Notes under the pieces: generated by a model
Told to the model about the DNA's origin: nothing
The model's input: the letters and a program-made list of their open reading frames with translations, nothing else
Database searches by the model: none
Assembly: GCA_964478335.1 (NCBI GenBank)
Contig: CAYZIC010000012.1
Coordinates: 1-44,432 of the forward strand
DNA from: CAYZIC01 sp964478335
GTDB taxonomy: Bacteria > Verrucomicrobiota > Kiritimatiellia > RFP12 > DVOR01
Reading direction: 5' to 3'
Length of the DNA stretch: 44,432 nt
Translations under genes and position numbers: made by a program
In this document: one piece after another, positions 16,290 through 24,601 of the stretch
Layout of the letters: every line of letters begins with the position of its first letter
Numbering within the stretch: position 1 is the stretch's first letter

Positions 16290-17174
16290 CTAAGCGTCTG
16301 CATCGCCTTGACAGAACGGCCTAACTTGGTCGATCGATGAGGCGTGGCAAGCCGTCATAACGAGACGATCGATGCCTAGAGCAATGCCTGTCGAGGGGGG
16401 CATCGTGGCGAGGTCGTGGAGAAAGGGTTCGTCAAGAGGGTAAGTGGGCAGGTTGTAGGATTGGCGCATGGCGATGGCTTCAATAAAACGTTGCCTTTGC
16501 AGCGCGGGATTGGTGAGCTCGCCGTAACCATTGGCAATCTCAATTTGTCCAATGTAGGCCTCGAAACGTTCGGCGACGCGGGGATCGACTGGATTGAGCT
16601 GGGCGAGTGCGGCGGCTTGTGCGGGGTAGTCGGTGATATAGGTGTAGCCGTCTAGGGGGAGGTTAGGCTCGATCTTGGTCGCCATGTCATAGTCGAAGCG
16701 GTCTTCATCCCACGATTCGAGGGGATCCCAGCCCGCATATTGCAGGTAGAGAGATTGGACAGACCTGTGTGTGAAGGTGATGGAGGGGTCATCGAGTACG
16801 TAGCGCACGAGGGCTTGGACATCATCATAGAGCGCAGCAATGGATTGGTTGGCGCGATACCATTCGATCATGGTGAATTCTGGATTGTGCCGAGAGCCGC
16901 GTTCGCCATGGCGATAGCAGGGGCCAATCTGAAAGATCCTCTCTGCACCGTGGGCGAGGAGGCGCTTCATGTGCAGCTCGGGAGAGGTGCGCAACCAATG
17001 GTCGTCGCCAGCTGGCTCGGGCTCGAGAAAAGCCTCATTGGCTGGCGCGGGGATACGGGTAGGCGTTTCGACCTCTATAAAGTCTCTTTGGTAAAAGAAT
17101 GCCCTGACTTGCTGGAGCACGTGGCTACGCTTGATGAGGTTGTCGAGGGGAATGGTTCCGGTGTCTGTGTTCAT
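16290..17174 (-). CDS. epmA: EF-P (R)-beta-lysine ligase (EpmA/GenX/PoxA type)
   Basis: EpmA attaches (R)-beta-lysine to a conserved Lys of elongation factor P. The 294-residue protein is the catalytic core of a class II lysyl-tRNA synthetase without the anticodon domain. Motif 1 region FIEVETPTRIPAPANEAF, motif 2 CYRHGERGSRHNPEFTMIEW and motif 3 GIALGIDRLVM are intact. Start chosen at ATG 17174 (MNTDTGTIPLDNLIKRS), where family similarity begins; the frame stays open upstream over repeat DNA. No Shine-Dalgarno sequence is visible before this ATG; instead there is a pyrimidine-rich CATTCTACATTCTACATTCC. Partners epmB and efp are not in the window. Confidence 0.9.
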   Translation of the reverse strand: MNTDTGTIPLDNLIKRSHVLQQVRAFFYQRDFIEVETPTRIPAPANEAFLEPEPAGDDHWLRTSPELHMKRLLAHGAERIFQIGPCYRHGERGSRHNPEFTMIEWYRANQSIAALYDDVQALVRYVLDDPSITFTHRSVQSLYLQYAGWDPLESWDEDRFDYDMATKIEPNLPLDGYTYITDYPAQAAALAQLNPVDPRVAERFEAYIGQIEIANGYGELTNPALQRQRFIEAIAMRQSYNLPTYPLDEPFLHDLATMPPSTGIALGIDRLVMTACHASSIDQVRPFCQGDADA

Positions 17175-17472
17175 TGGGGAATGTAGAATGTAGAATGTTG
17201 GGCGAGGCGTAGCCTCGCAGAACGGCCTTCGGCCTTTTGGAACGGTCGCTGCGCTCCTTATTGGTGGGGCTGACAAAATGGTCAAAACGACCATTTTGTC
17301 AGCCTTTGTCTTTTTGATTGCGGCTGGGTGCCGCTTGTTTGCGCTGACTGCTCGCCACAGGCACTCTCTCTTACGCTGCAACAGCTCTGCGCTCTCAGCC
17401 TCTCTGCGGAAGACAATCTCGTAGGCTCCGCTGACTGCGGTCGTAGACCGCGACTAAGACTAGTCACTAAGA
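17175..17472. repeat. Palindromic repeat mosaic between epmA and tsaD
   Basis: No gene. It contains a triple GAATGTA repeat (17179-17197), palindromes GCGAGGCGTAGCCTCGC and GGCCTTCGGCC, and a block 17190-17265 that in reverse complement matches the layout of 33002-33057 and 35217-35313 (AGCGCAGCGACCGTTCCAAA, then palindrome, then CGTTCT). The end 17452-17475 is the exact repeat also found at 1048-1071. Confidence 0.7.
17268..17304. repeat. 16-bp perfect inverted repeat
   Basis: GGCTGACAAAATGGTC (17268-17283) and its exact complement (17289-17304) flank the loop AAAAC. The plus strand continues with TTTGTCTTTTT, terminator-like only in the plus direction, although both neighbours are minus. 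It could be a bidirectional stop, a protein site, or part of the repeat family. Confidence 0.75.
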
Positions 17473-17475
17473 CTA
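17452..17475 (+). repeat. 24-base repeat copy overlapping the tsaD stop
   Basis: Identical to 1048-1071. The last three bases (17473-17475) read as the TAG stop of tsaD on the minus strand, so the repeat supplies the end of that gene. Confidence 0.75.
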
Positions 17476-18585
17476 CAGCGACGTAGTCGTCTCCGTGACT
17501 TCGAGAGCGGGGCAGACATCAAAGGCAAGGGTGCCTTGGGTGATGCCACCGCCACGTGAGGCGAGGCCGGCAATCATGGCGGCGTTGTCTCCGCAGTCTT
17601 TGGGGGCTGCGAGCAAAAGCTGGATGTGGCGTTTGGCGCAGAGCTCGGTGAGACTTTGGCGCAGTCGGCTATTGAGAGAAACGCCACCACCGATGCAGAG
17701 TGATTTGTAGGGGCGGTCTTTGAGTGCGAGTGCGATGCGATCAACCAGTGCACCAATGACGGCCTCTTGATAACAGGCGCAGATGGAGGCTGTGTCGTCG
17801 TCAGATTGGGGTGGGTTTTGCTTGACGTAGAGCATGAGGGCGGTCTTGAGGCCGCTGTAGCTCATGCACAGGTCATGACGTAAGCCAGGTGGCAGGGGAT
17901 GATCTGGACGAATGCGGCCTTTGGGGAAGGCGATGGTTTTGCGTTGGTCCAAGGGAATGGTCTGCGCAAGCTTGTCAATGAGTGGGCCACCGGGGTATCC
18001 GAGGCCGAGGAGCTTGGCGGCTTTGTCGAGGGCTTCGCCAGCGGCATCATCGAGCGTTTGGCCGATGAGGGAGTATTCTCCAAATGTGGGACAGTCGACC
18101 AGGCAGGTGTGCCCGCCAGAGACGCAGACTCCAAGCTGTGGATAGAGGTCAGCATCTTGCAGCTCTGGCTGCCGCAAGCGCACTGAGTGGAGGTGAGCTT
18201 GGAGGTGATTGATGGCGATGAGGGGTTTGCCAGAGGCGAGGGCAAGGCCTTTGGCTGCGGACCAGCCGACAATGAGCGAGCTGGCTAGGCCTGGTCCATA
18301 GGTGCCACCAATGGCGTCGATCTTGTCCCAGTAAGCCTGAGGAATCTGTTTGCCTGCAGCAATCGCCGCATCTGGGTCGGGATCAAAGGCGCGCAAGACG
18401 GCTTCGCGGATGATGCCTTGGACCTTCTCGATATGTGAGCGCGATGCGATCTCTGGGACGACCCCGCCGTAGGGTTGGTGGAGGGGTACTTGACTAAAGA
18501 TGACTGAGCTCAGGACGGTGTGTCCGTCTTGAACGACTGCAGCTGCAGTTTCATCGCAGCTGCTCTCTATACCTAAAACAATCAT
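17473..18585 (-). CDS. tsaD: tRNA N6-threonylcarbamoyladenosine synthase catalytic subunit TsaD
   Basis: TsaD, with TsaB and TsaE, transfers threonylcarbamoyl to A37 of ANN-reading tRNAs. The 370-residue protein starts MIVLGIESSCDETAAAVV, as in the family. The metal-binding HLQAH lies at 127-131, followed by GVCVSGGHTCLV and the C-terminal CIGGGVSLNSRL and CGDNAAMIAG. It is slightly longer than E. coli TsaD because of an insert near residues 68-82 (DPDPDAAIAAGKQ). The start overlaps the stop of the DUF3857 gene by four bases (ATGA), so the two are co-translated. The stop lies in a dispersed repeat. Confidence 0.97.
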   Translation of the reverse strand: MIVLGIESSCDETAAAVVQDGHTVLSSVIFSQVPLHQPYGGVVPEIASRSHIEKVQGIIREAVLRAFDPDPDAAIAAGKQIPQAYWDKIDAIGGTYGPGLASSLIVGWSAAKGLALASGKPLIAINHLQAHLHSVRLRQPELQDADLYPQLGVCVSGGHTCLVDCPTFGEYSLIGQTLDDAAGEALDKAAKLLGLGYPGGPLIDKLAQTIPLDQRKTIAFPKGRIRPDHPLPPGLRHDLCMSYSGLKTALMLYVKQNPPQSDDDTASICACYQEAVIGALVDRIALALKDRPYKSLCIGGGVSLNSRLRQSLTELCAKRHIQLLLAAPKDCGDNAAMIAGLASRGGGITQGTLAFDVCPALEVTETTTSL

Positions 18586-21500
18586 TTGGAGGCCTTGGTT
18601 TGCTTGAGCTCGATGACGATGTTGGCCATCGATGGGTGGGCGAGCTTTTTATTCATGTCCAGAAGTGCGGGGTAGATGATTGGATCAATGGTGCCCGTCT
18701 GTGGATTGTAAGTTGTGATGCAGGTGAGGCGGATTTGACCAGAGGGTATGGTCTCTTGAGTCCACTTCATTGAGAATACCTCTGCCTCGGTGTGCTTGGC
18801 ACCGGGGAGGGGATTGGTGGGGATGATCCAGTGAATATCGCTGGGCTTCATGAGGATGCGAGAGGTTTCAGCGGGCAAGATCCACGTAGTGGTTTGGGTG
18901 ATGGGCTCTGAGTGGTGGCGGGCGAGGGGGGACTTGCGCGTGACACCACGGATGGGGAAGAGCTTTTTCATGAGCGATTTTACGGGGATGGTCATGATGG
19001 CACTGGTTTGATCCTCTGTGGCATCCACTGCAGCATAGTTGGGCACGCTGACTGCCAGATTGGTCAGGCCTGGGTAGACTGTATGCTGCACCTCATAGGT
19101 GTCGACAATCTTGGCTCCTTGCATCTCTTGGTTGGCGAGGGCCAATTCGTGTCTGCGGCGGTCTTCGGGTTGCATCTGGCTATAGGTTTGGTTGAGCGAG
19201 GTGAAGGCGGTGCCGAGGAAGGTTGCTCCCGTTATGACAATCGCCGAACCATCTGCCTTGAGTGCGACGTGGCGGGTTTGCTGGATTTGGTTGGGGCCGA
19301 CTGCTGAGATGGTTTTTTTGAAGGCCTTTTCTTTGGTGCCGTGGTCGATTGCCCAGTAGGGGTGCCCAATGAGTGATGAGGTGCCTAGCTGGCTGTATTC
19401 ATTGCCATCGCCCACGAAGTAGGTTTGGTCATTGGCGTCGTCCTCAACTTTGACCAATGGGATGGTGAAAAGCTGAGCAGGGCTGTAGGCTTTGCTGTAA
19501 GCGATTGAGGCAGGATCCTTGGTGCCAGCAACAAAGATGATCTCGCTGTCGATGTCTGCAGCATCATAGAGGGCGGTCAAGAGGAGGGCTCGGTCGATAT
19601 CGTTGCCATAGCCGTCTGTGAGCGTTTGGGTGGGCGAGGAGAGCGTCCATGGGGGGAGACTCCAGAGCGAAGGGCCCGCGCCGCGGATCTTTTGTGCGAC
19701 AAAGTCGCGGATGGCGACAATCTGCTCATAGGAATTGAGGTCTTTGGTCAAGCGCTTAGCGAGAGCTGTGATCGTTTCATTGTCTTCAGCTTGGTCGAGG
19801 GTGGCCTCGATGGAATCGATGAGGGCCGCGCGATCGCGATTAATCAGCTTGTGATTGGCAGTGAAGCGAATGGTGGGTAGGTACCATTGACCAGCGGGGG
19901 TGGCCTCTTCGCGAGGGAGGGCATCGATCGTTTTGCAAGACCAAGAGTGGATGGCCATTTCGTCGGTGGTTGTATAGGTATACTTGATCGATCCAGTAGG
20001 GTCATTGATGACAGAGGGCGTGTAGCTATCATTGAAGGCGAGAGGTACTTTGATCGAAAGCGAGAAATTATTGATCGGAGTTAGGCCAGCTGGGGTCATC
20101 TGGTAGTTAAATGCACGACTTTGCTTGATGTGGCGCTCGGTAGCGTAGTGGGTCGTAGAGCCGACCTCAACGCTGGGCAATGCCACGACCATGGTCTTGG
20201 CGACTGGATAACGCGGTGCGCCAGCAACCCAGTTGGCATCCATGATGTTGATCTCTTTGTCGGTGACGAGATTTTTTTTGCCGGCTGTGGTGACGTAAAC
20301 ATCGGTGACCGTAAAGGTTTCGTTCTTGGGGGTGTAGGAGAAAAAGAGCTCGGCATTCTCCTTCTTGCCCGTGTAGGTGAGGATTTTGCGCGTTTGGGTG
20401 CCGGCGATGGAGTAGGCTGTCGGTGAGGTCAGCGTGATGTCGATCTTGGACTCGAGGATCTCAGAGTCTGCGCTTTGGGCGAGGGACTTTTTGAAGAGCG
20501 GCTTGCGCTGGGAGTCTTGTTGAACCGCTGCGACCGACTTTTGGAGGGCTTGGTAGTCTGCCGGCGTGTAGGTCATTTTGGTCAAAGCCAATCGGCTCTT
20601 GGCGACGAGCATTTGCTTGTCTGTGTCGATCTTGGTGCTTCTGGCATAGGTGAATCCCGCCGAATCAACCTGCTTGTCTGAGGGGAGGTAGATCGATTTA
20701 CCGAGTGCATCAAGCCCCTTAATCGAGAGTCCTTCACGTACCTCGGCGGTGGAATTAAGCGTCATGTCAAAGCGTCGCTTATCTAGCGAGAGGCTTTGTA
20801 GTAAAAAGTTTGCATAGCCAATACGGCTTGAGAGCCAGGGTAGGCGAATCATCGCAGTGCCATCATCATTGATCACTGCAAAGTCGGGAATGGTGGCTTT
20901 GATAACCAGCTTGAGGGGCTGGGTCATATCTTGGGGATTTTTAGGCGTGACGGTGTAGCTATCGAGCGTAGCACCGGGCAATGTCCCTCGCACCAAGCCA
21001 TCGAGGATGCGGCGCTGATCGGCGGGTTGGTTGTCGATGAAGATCGAACGGTAGATATTGTCATTGATTCCCAAAAAGGTCATCTCAGAGGTCAGGCTAA
21101 GGGAGTTTTCGGGCGAAAGGGTTGCGGTGGTCTCGATGTAAACTTCGTTGGATGAGGCTGGAAGCACGGGCGAACGCATCAACGTGGCACCCTCTGGCAT
21201 GGCGACGAGGTAATTTGAGTCTGCCAGATAGGCCGGAAAAAGGTCGCGAGTCGTTTCGTCGGTTGTATCCATCAGCTGCAAGGAGCCGTCAGGACGGCGC
21301 ACTGCTGTGATGGCGTGATTGAAAAAGGGCGTGGGCACTTGGGTATCAAGCTTGGTGCCGGCGTTGAAGATGACGGGATAGGCCTCGAAGCCTGCAAGAC
21401 GGAGCATCTGTACGAGCAAAAGGGCCTTGTCGCGGCAGACGCCATAGCGATTGTTAAAGGTCAAGGTCGCATCGTGGGGTTCTAGACCAGGGGCGGTGTC

Positions 21501-22475
21501 TTCGGCAAAGATGCCCATGTAGCGAATCTCTTGAGAGACAAAGGTAAAGATCGCCTTGACGCGGTCGTCAAAGCTTTTGGCCTTGGCGGTTAATTCCTTA
21601 ACCTTGGCCTCCATGGCGGGATTTGAGTCTAGGTGGGGGGTACATAGATTCCAGTACCACTTGGAGAGAGCTTCCCAGCTATCGCCAGAGCTAACAATGA
21701 TGCGCTGGACTTGCGTGTAGAGGGTGGGCATCGCGGGCTCTTCAAAGATCTGGTCGATGTCGCGGGCTTGCCAAGTGTAAGAGATGCGGCCGTCAGGGAG
21801 GGCCTTCTTGTGTGAGACGATAGGGCTCTTGGCGTTGGGGTTACGAATGGCGATATGCTTCAGCGGCATGTCCGCAGGACCAATGATCTCATAGCTCGAG
21901 CGCAAGATCGGCATGGTGTACTCAAAAATACCAATGTTGGCATAAAAGTCCGGAATACGGGTCTTGTGCTGCTCTTCCTCGGTCGCAATGTAGACAATGT
22001 CATTGATCTTGAGATCGGGAATGTTGATCGTGAGCTGCTTATTCTTGTCAGAATAGATATTGGCGGCCATGGAGCTATTTTCTGTGGAGATAGATGCGGC
22101 CTTTTTAAGGTCGATGATGCGCACGGCGCCATCTGGGGAGATGACCTTGACTGCCACTGGCTTGACGCGGGTGTAGATCTCCATGTAACTACGGGAATAG
22201 GTCGAGGACTCTTTACGGCCGCGTTCGGTTAAGATCTTTTGATAGCTCTCGGTAAAGTCTTTGGAGGTGCCATCCTTAAAGTAGGTGGCGCGGGAGTTTT
22301 CGATGAGGCTGACCACATCGGCATTGGGGTAGTTGGCCAAGGTCGCCTGTTTGGACAGAGCATCAAGCTCTTTGACGGCCGATTCAATGGTCCAAGGCTC
22401 TGGCTTTTGGTCAATTTGTGCGTGGCCCAAGGTTACAAAACCAATGAGTGAGAGGAGAATGAGAAAATACTTCAT
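18582..22475 (-). CDS. Giant secreted DUF3857/transglutaminase-like protein with duplicated architecture
   Basis: The 1297-residue protein begins with a signal peptide (MKYFLILLSLIGFVTLGHAQ). The first half has a DUF3857 domain (about 50-260) and a transglutaminase-like core with the triad Cys 347 (NRYGVCRDKALLL), His 387 (NHAITAVRR) and Asp 403. The second half (about 640-1297) repeats this plan, but at the equivalent of the Cys it reads GYGNDIDRALLL, with Asp about 959, and the His is also lost, so that copy should be inactive. DUF3857 proteins are periplasmic or surface proteins of uncertain role, often in PVC and Bacteroidetes. It is co-translated with tsaD, although no functional link is obvious. 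Upstream is a good promoter. Confidence 0.88.
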   Translation of the reverse strand: MKYFLILLSLIGFVTLGHAQIDQKPEPWTIESAVKELDALSKQATLANYPNADVVSLIENSRATYFKDGTSKDFTESYQKILTERGRKESSTYSRSYMEIYTRVKPVAVKVISPDGAVRIIDLKKAASISTENSSMAANIYSDKNKQLTINIPDLKINDIVYIATEEEQHKTRIPDFYANIGIFEYTMPILRSSYEIIGPADMPLKHIAIRNPNAKSPIVSHKKALPDGRISYTWQARDIDQIFEEPAMPTLYTQVQRIIVSSGDSWEALSKWYWNLCTPHLDSNPAMEAKVKELTAKAKSFDDRVKAIFTFVSQEIRYMGIFAEDTAPGLEPHDATLTFNNRYGVCRDKALLLVQMLRLAGFEAYPVIFNAGTKLDTQVPTPFFNHAITAVRRPDGSLQLMDTTDETTRDLFPAYLADSNYLVAMPEGATLMRSPVLPASSNEVYIETTATLSPENSLSLTSEMTFLGINDNIYRSIFIDNQPADQRRILDGLVRGTLPGATLDSYTVTPKNPQDMTQPLKLVIKATIPDFAVINDDGTAMIRLPWLSSRIGYANFLLQSLSLDKRRFDMTLNSTAEVREGLSIKGLDALGKSIYLPSDKQVDSAGFTYARSTKIDTDKQMLVAKSRLALTKMTYTPADYQALQKSVAAVQQDSQRKPLFKKSLAQSADSEILESKIDITLTSPTAYSIAGTQTRKILTYTGKKENAELFFSYTPKNETFTVTDVYVTTAGKKNLVTDKEINIMDANWVAGAPRYPVAKTMVVALPSVEVGSTTHYATERHIKQSRAFNYQMTPAGLTPINNFSLSIKVPLAFNDSYTPSVINDPTGSIKYTYTTTDEMAIHSWSCKTIDALPREEATPAGQWYLPTIRFTANHKLINRDRAALIDSIEATLDQAEDNETITALAKRLTKDLNSYEQIVAIRDFVAQKIRGAGPSLWSLPPWTLSSPTQTLTDGYGNDIDRALLLTALYDAADIDSEIIFVAGTKDPASIAYSKAYSPAQLFTIPLVKVEDDANDQTYFVGDGNEYSQLGTSSLIGHPYWAIDHGTKEKAFKKTISAVGPNQIQQTRHVALKADGSAIVITGATFLGTAFTSLNQTYSQMQPEDRRRHELALANQEMQGAKIVDTYEVQHTVYPGLTNLAVSVPNYAAVDATEDQTSAIMTIPVKSLMKKLFPIRGVTRKSPLARHHSEPITQTTTWILPAETSRILMKPSDIHWIIPTNPLPGAKHTEAEVFSMKWTQETIPSGQIRLTCITTYNPQTGTIDPIIYPALLDMNKKLAHPSMANIVIELKQTKASK

Positions 22476-22504
22476 AGTAGCCCTTTCGATTAGAATTGGC
22501 TAAT

Positions 22505-22533
22505 ACAATAGCATATTTGTGATAAAGATTCAA
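22505..22533 (-). promoter_or_regulatory. Promoter of the DUF3857-tsaD operon
   Basis: On the minus strand TTGAAT (22533-22528), 17 bp, then TATTGT (22510-22505), preceded by TGC (extended -10). It lies 30 bases upstream of the ATG at 22475. Confidence 0.6.
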
Positions 22534-22614
22534 TCCAAAAAGTATCTCCAATGACAACTATTGTATAAGGATATGGGGAAAGTGCTGTCGGTTGGGGATT
22601 TTGTGGTGTGAGGC

Positions 22615-23505
22615 TTAGTGAATGACACCAAAAGAGGTGATCGCATTGGCAATCGATTGGGCGCTGAGTTGGATCTGGGAGTCCTCTTGATAGAGGGTGG
22701 TAATTGCGGGATTGGAGATGAAGTTGCATTCGAATAAAACCATGGGGACTTGGCAATCTCTTAGCAATTTGAAGTGCGCATGGCGAATGCCCCGGTCGGC
22801 AAAAAGCGTTGACTGAAGAAAGGTGTGATGGAGGATAAACGCCATCTGTGTGCTACGCATGAGATGGGCGTGTCCAGCCAAGGGCGGTTTGTAGCCACAG
22901 ATGGTGTCAACACTGCTGGGGGCATTAGGCAGTGGGAGTGTGTAGGTCTCTACCCCGTGGGCACTGCGGTTGGCTGACGCGTTAAAGTGAATGCTCATGG
23001 CGTAGTCTGGCTTGAGACGATTGATCAGTGCGACGCGCTGAGATAAGGAGAGCACTTGATTAGGATTGGTGCGGGTGAGGGTGACGGTGATTGTCGGGGC
23101 TTGCTGCGCTAAGAGCTGCTTGACGCGCTGGGCCACTGTGTAGGTCAGGGTCTCTTCTTGTAAGAGGTTGCGATAGGAGCGAGCTCCAATATTGCTGCGA
23201 TCATGCCCAGCGTCGATAACGATATGAAAGGCTTTGGGGGCGGCTGGGGGGGGGGCAGAGTGTGCTGCGATAGCACGTTTGAGCGACGCAAGACCTGCTT
23301 CTACGAGTGATTTGTCTGCTTGGTTTTGCTCGGGTGCGGGGAAGTTGAGAAAGTAATTCATCCCATAGACGCTCGATTGGCGTCCTTGGTTGGGCGTATT
23401 GATGTGGCGTTGTTGCTGAGGGGGGGGATCATTGCGGCAACCCGTCATCCCAAAGAGGGTGACGATGAGTGCGATGAGTAGGAGGAGGGGTTTGACAAGA
23501 GACAT
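22615..23505 (-). CDS. N-acetylmuramoyl-L-alanine amidase (Amidase_3), lipoprotein
   Basis: The enzyme cleaves the bond between N-acetylmuramic acid and the L-Ala of the stem peptide in peptidoglycan. Zn ligands and catalytic residues of the Amidase_3 family are present: His in IDAGHDRSN, Glu in LQEETLTY, His in SIHFNAS, and the late Glu in LFECNFISN. The N-terminus is a lipoprotein signal (LLLLIALIVTLFGMTGC), placing it on a membrane facing the periplasm. I chose ATG 23505 (296 residues) because AGGTG sits just upstream; an in-frame GTG two codons earlier overlaps that site. A terminator for the upstream gene lies directly before it, so it must have its own promoter or rely on read-through. 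Confidence 0.92.
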   Translation of the reverse strand: MSLVKPLLLLIALIVTLFGMTGCRNDPPPQQQRHINTPNQGRQSSVYGMNYFLNFPAPEQNQADKSLVEAGLASLKRAIAAHSAPPPAAPKAFHIVIDAGHDRSNIGARSYRNLLQEETLTYTVAQRVKQLLAQQAPTITVTLTRTNPNQVLSLSQRVALINRLKPDYAMSIHFNASANRSAHGVETYTLPLPNAPSSVDTICGYKPPLAGHAHLMRSTQMAFILHHTFLQSTLFADRGIRHAHFKLLRDCQVPMVLFECNFISNPAITTLYQEDSQIQLSAQSIANAITSFGVIH

Positions 23506-23514
23506 GATCACCTA

Positions 23515-23549
23515 TAAAAAGATCGGTGCGCTAGAGAAAGCGCACCGAT
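23515..23549 (-). terminator. Rho-independent terminator of the TRL-like gene
   Basis: On the minus strand ATCGGTGCGCT and AGCGCACCGAT form a perfect 11-bp stem with a 6-base loop, followed by CTTTTTA. It begins 10 bases after the stop at 23559. Confidence 0.85.
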
Positions 23550-23558
23550 TGTAATGAA

Positions 23559-23876
23559 TTATTCGCCACGGACGATTGTCGTCGAGGAGGAAACAATACC
23601 CAAGATGTTGCTCATCTTGTAGTCAATGCTGTGCACCTTGGTGATGCCGCCTTGCTTCATTGCTGCGCCAATGCTGTCATCGCCTGTGCAGACGAAGAGG
23701 ACGCCTTGGGTGGAGGCTTCGCCAGTCTTTGTGGGCTTGACATCATTGTCAACAAAGCCATCAGAGGTGACGACGTTTTGGGCGACGGAGGCCATGATCG
23801 GGAGGCGCTTAGGATGGGCGCAACCAACGAGTACGAGGCCGAGGGCGAAAAGTGCGCAAGCTGATGCGATTTTCAT
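23559..23876 (-). CDS. TRL-like family small lipoprotein
   Basis: The 105-residue protein has a lipoprotein signal ending LGLVLVGC and the TRL-like pattern: a central GDDSIGAAMKQGGITKVHSI followed by DYKMSNILGIVSSSTTIVRG. TRL-like proteins are short exported proteins found in Leptospira, Verrucomicrobia and others; their function is unknown. The ribosome site AAGGA precedes the start, and a strong terminator follows the stop. It is 66 bases downstream of the next secreted protein gene on the same strand. Confidence 0.82.
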   Translation of the reverse strand: MKIASACALFALGLVLVGCAHPKRLPIMASVAQNVVTSDGFVDNDVKPTKTGEASTQGVLFVCTGDDSIGAAMKQGGITKVHSIDYKMSNILGIVSSSTTIVRGE

Positions 23877-23942
23877 GATGTGTATTCCTTTTTTGGGGGT
23901 GTTTTTGTTAGCAACGAATTGGTTGGATTCGTTGAGAAAGGG

Positions 23943-24590
23943 TTACGGTTTAATGCGCATTTTCGGGAATGGAATAAAGTAATCCATGGGCTGCGCTTTG
24001 AGAAAGGTCTGCATAGGGAAGTAGATATTGGGACCATAGGAGGCACTGACGGCATCGAGCTTAGCCAGCGAATCGTCCGAACCCGCCTCCATGACGCACA
24101 TTCTATCGGCCGACATACCCAAGCCACAGACGCGAGCAAAGGCTTTCATCGTGCGCTTAACAATGCGTGTGGTGAGGAGGGGGGCGTTGGGCTTATCTGC
24201 GGTCAAGTCATTGATGTTTACTGCGCAGTAGCGTCCAGGCACTGCAACGAATTGAGGCGTTGTGGGGGACTTTTCAATCGAAATGATCAACCGTTGTGCG
24301 CCATAGAGGTCTGCGCAGGCGAGCTTGTCGACGACAAGCTTGGCGGTCGGCGATTGTGTGGCTGCCTGGCAATCGGCACGTAGATTCATCTTGCTGAAAA
24401 GATTGACGATCGAGATGGTTTGCTTGTCGGTCAAGGCCTTGGATTGATTGAGGATGAGGATTGTCGAGGCTGGCTTTTTAGCCGTCGGCACCAGGCCAAT
24501 GGCCTTGGTGGTTGCCATGGGTGCTGGGGCAATCGCATAGGCTGAGAGGGTCAGCGCACAGACGAGGAGGAGGGGGAGGGTCTTTTTCAT
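23943..24590 (-). CDS. Secreted protein of unknown function
   Basis: The 215-residue product has a signal peptide (MKKTLPLLLVCALTLSAYA). I start it at ATG 24590, with AGGAC upstream; a TTG two codons earlier is less likely. The mature protein contains four Cys in the middle and C-terminal parts (RADCQAATQS, DKLACADLYG, GRYCAVNIND, ARVCGLGMSAD), consistent with disulfides and with the dsbD gene 11 bases upstream. I do not recognise a family. Confidence 0.7.
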   Translation of the reverse strand: MKKTLPLLLVCALTLSAYAIAPAPMATTKAIGLVPTAKKPASTILILNQSKALTDKQTISIVNLFSKMNLRADCQAATQSPTAKLVVDKLACADLYGAQRLIISIEKSPTTPQFVAVPGRYCAVNINDLTADKPNAPLLTTRIVKRTMKAFARVCGLGMSADRMCVMEAGSDDSLAKLDAVSASYGPNIYFPMQTFLKAQPMDYFIPFPKMRIKP

Positions 24591-24601
24591 GGTCAAGTGT
24601 C

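Noticed and set aside
17175..17381. N-terminal extension of epmA
   Set aside because: The frame is open upstream, but the extra 69 residues are translated repeat DNA without family similarity.
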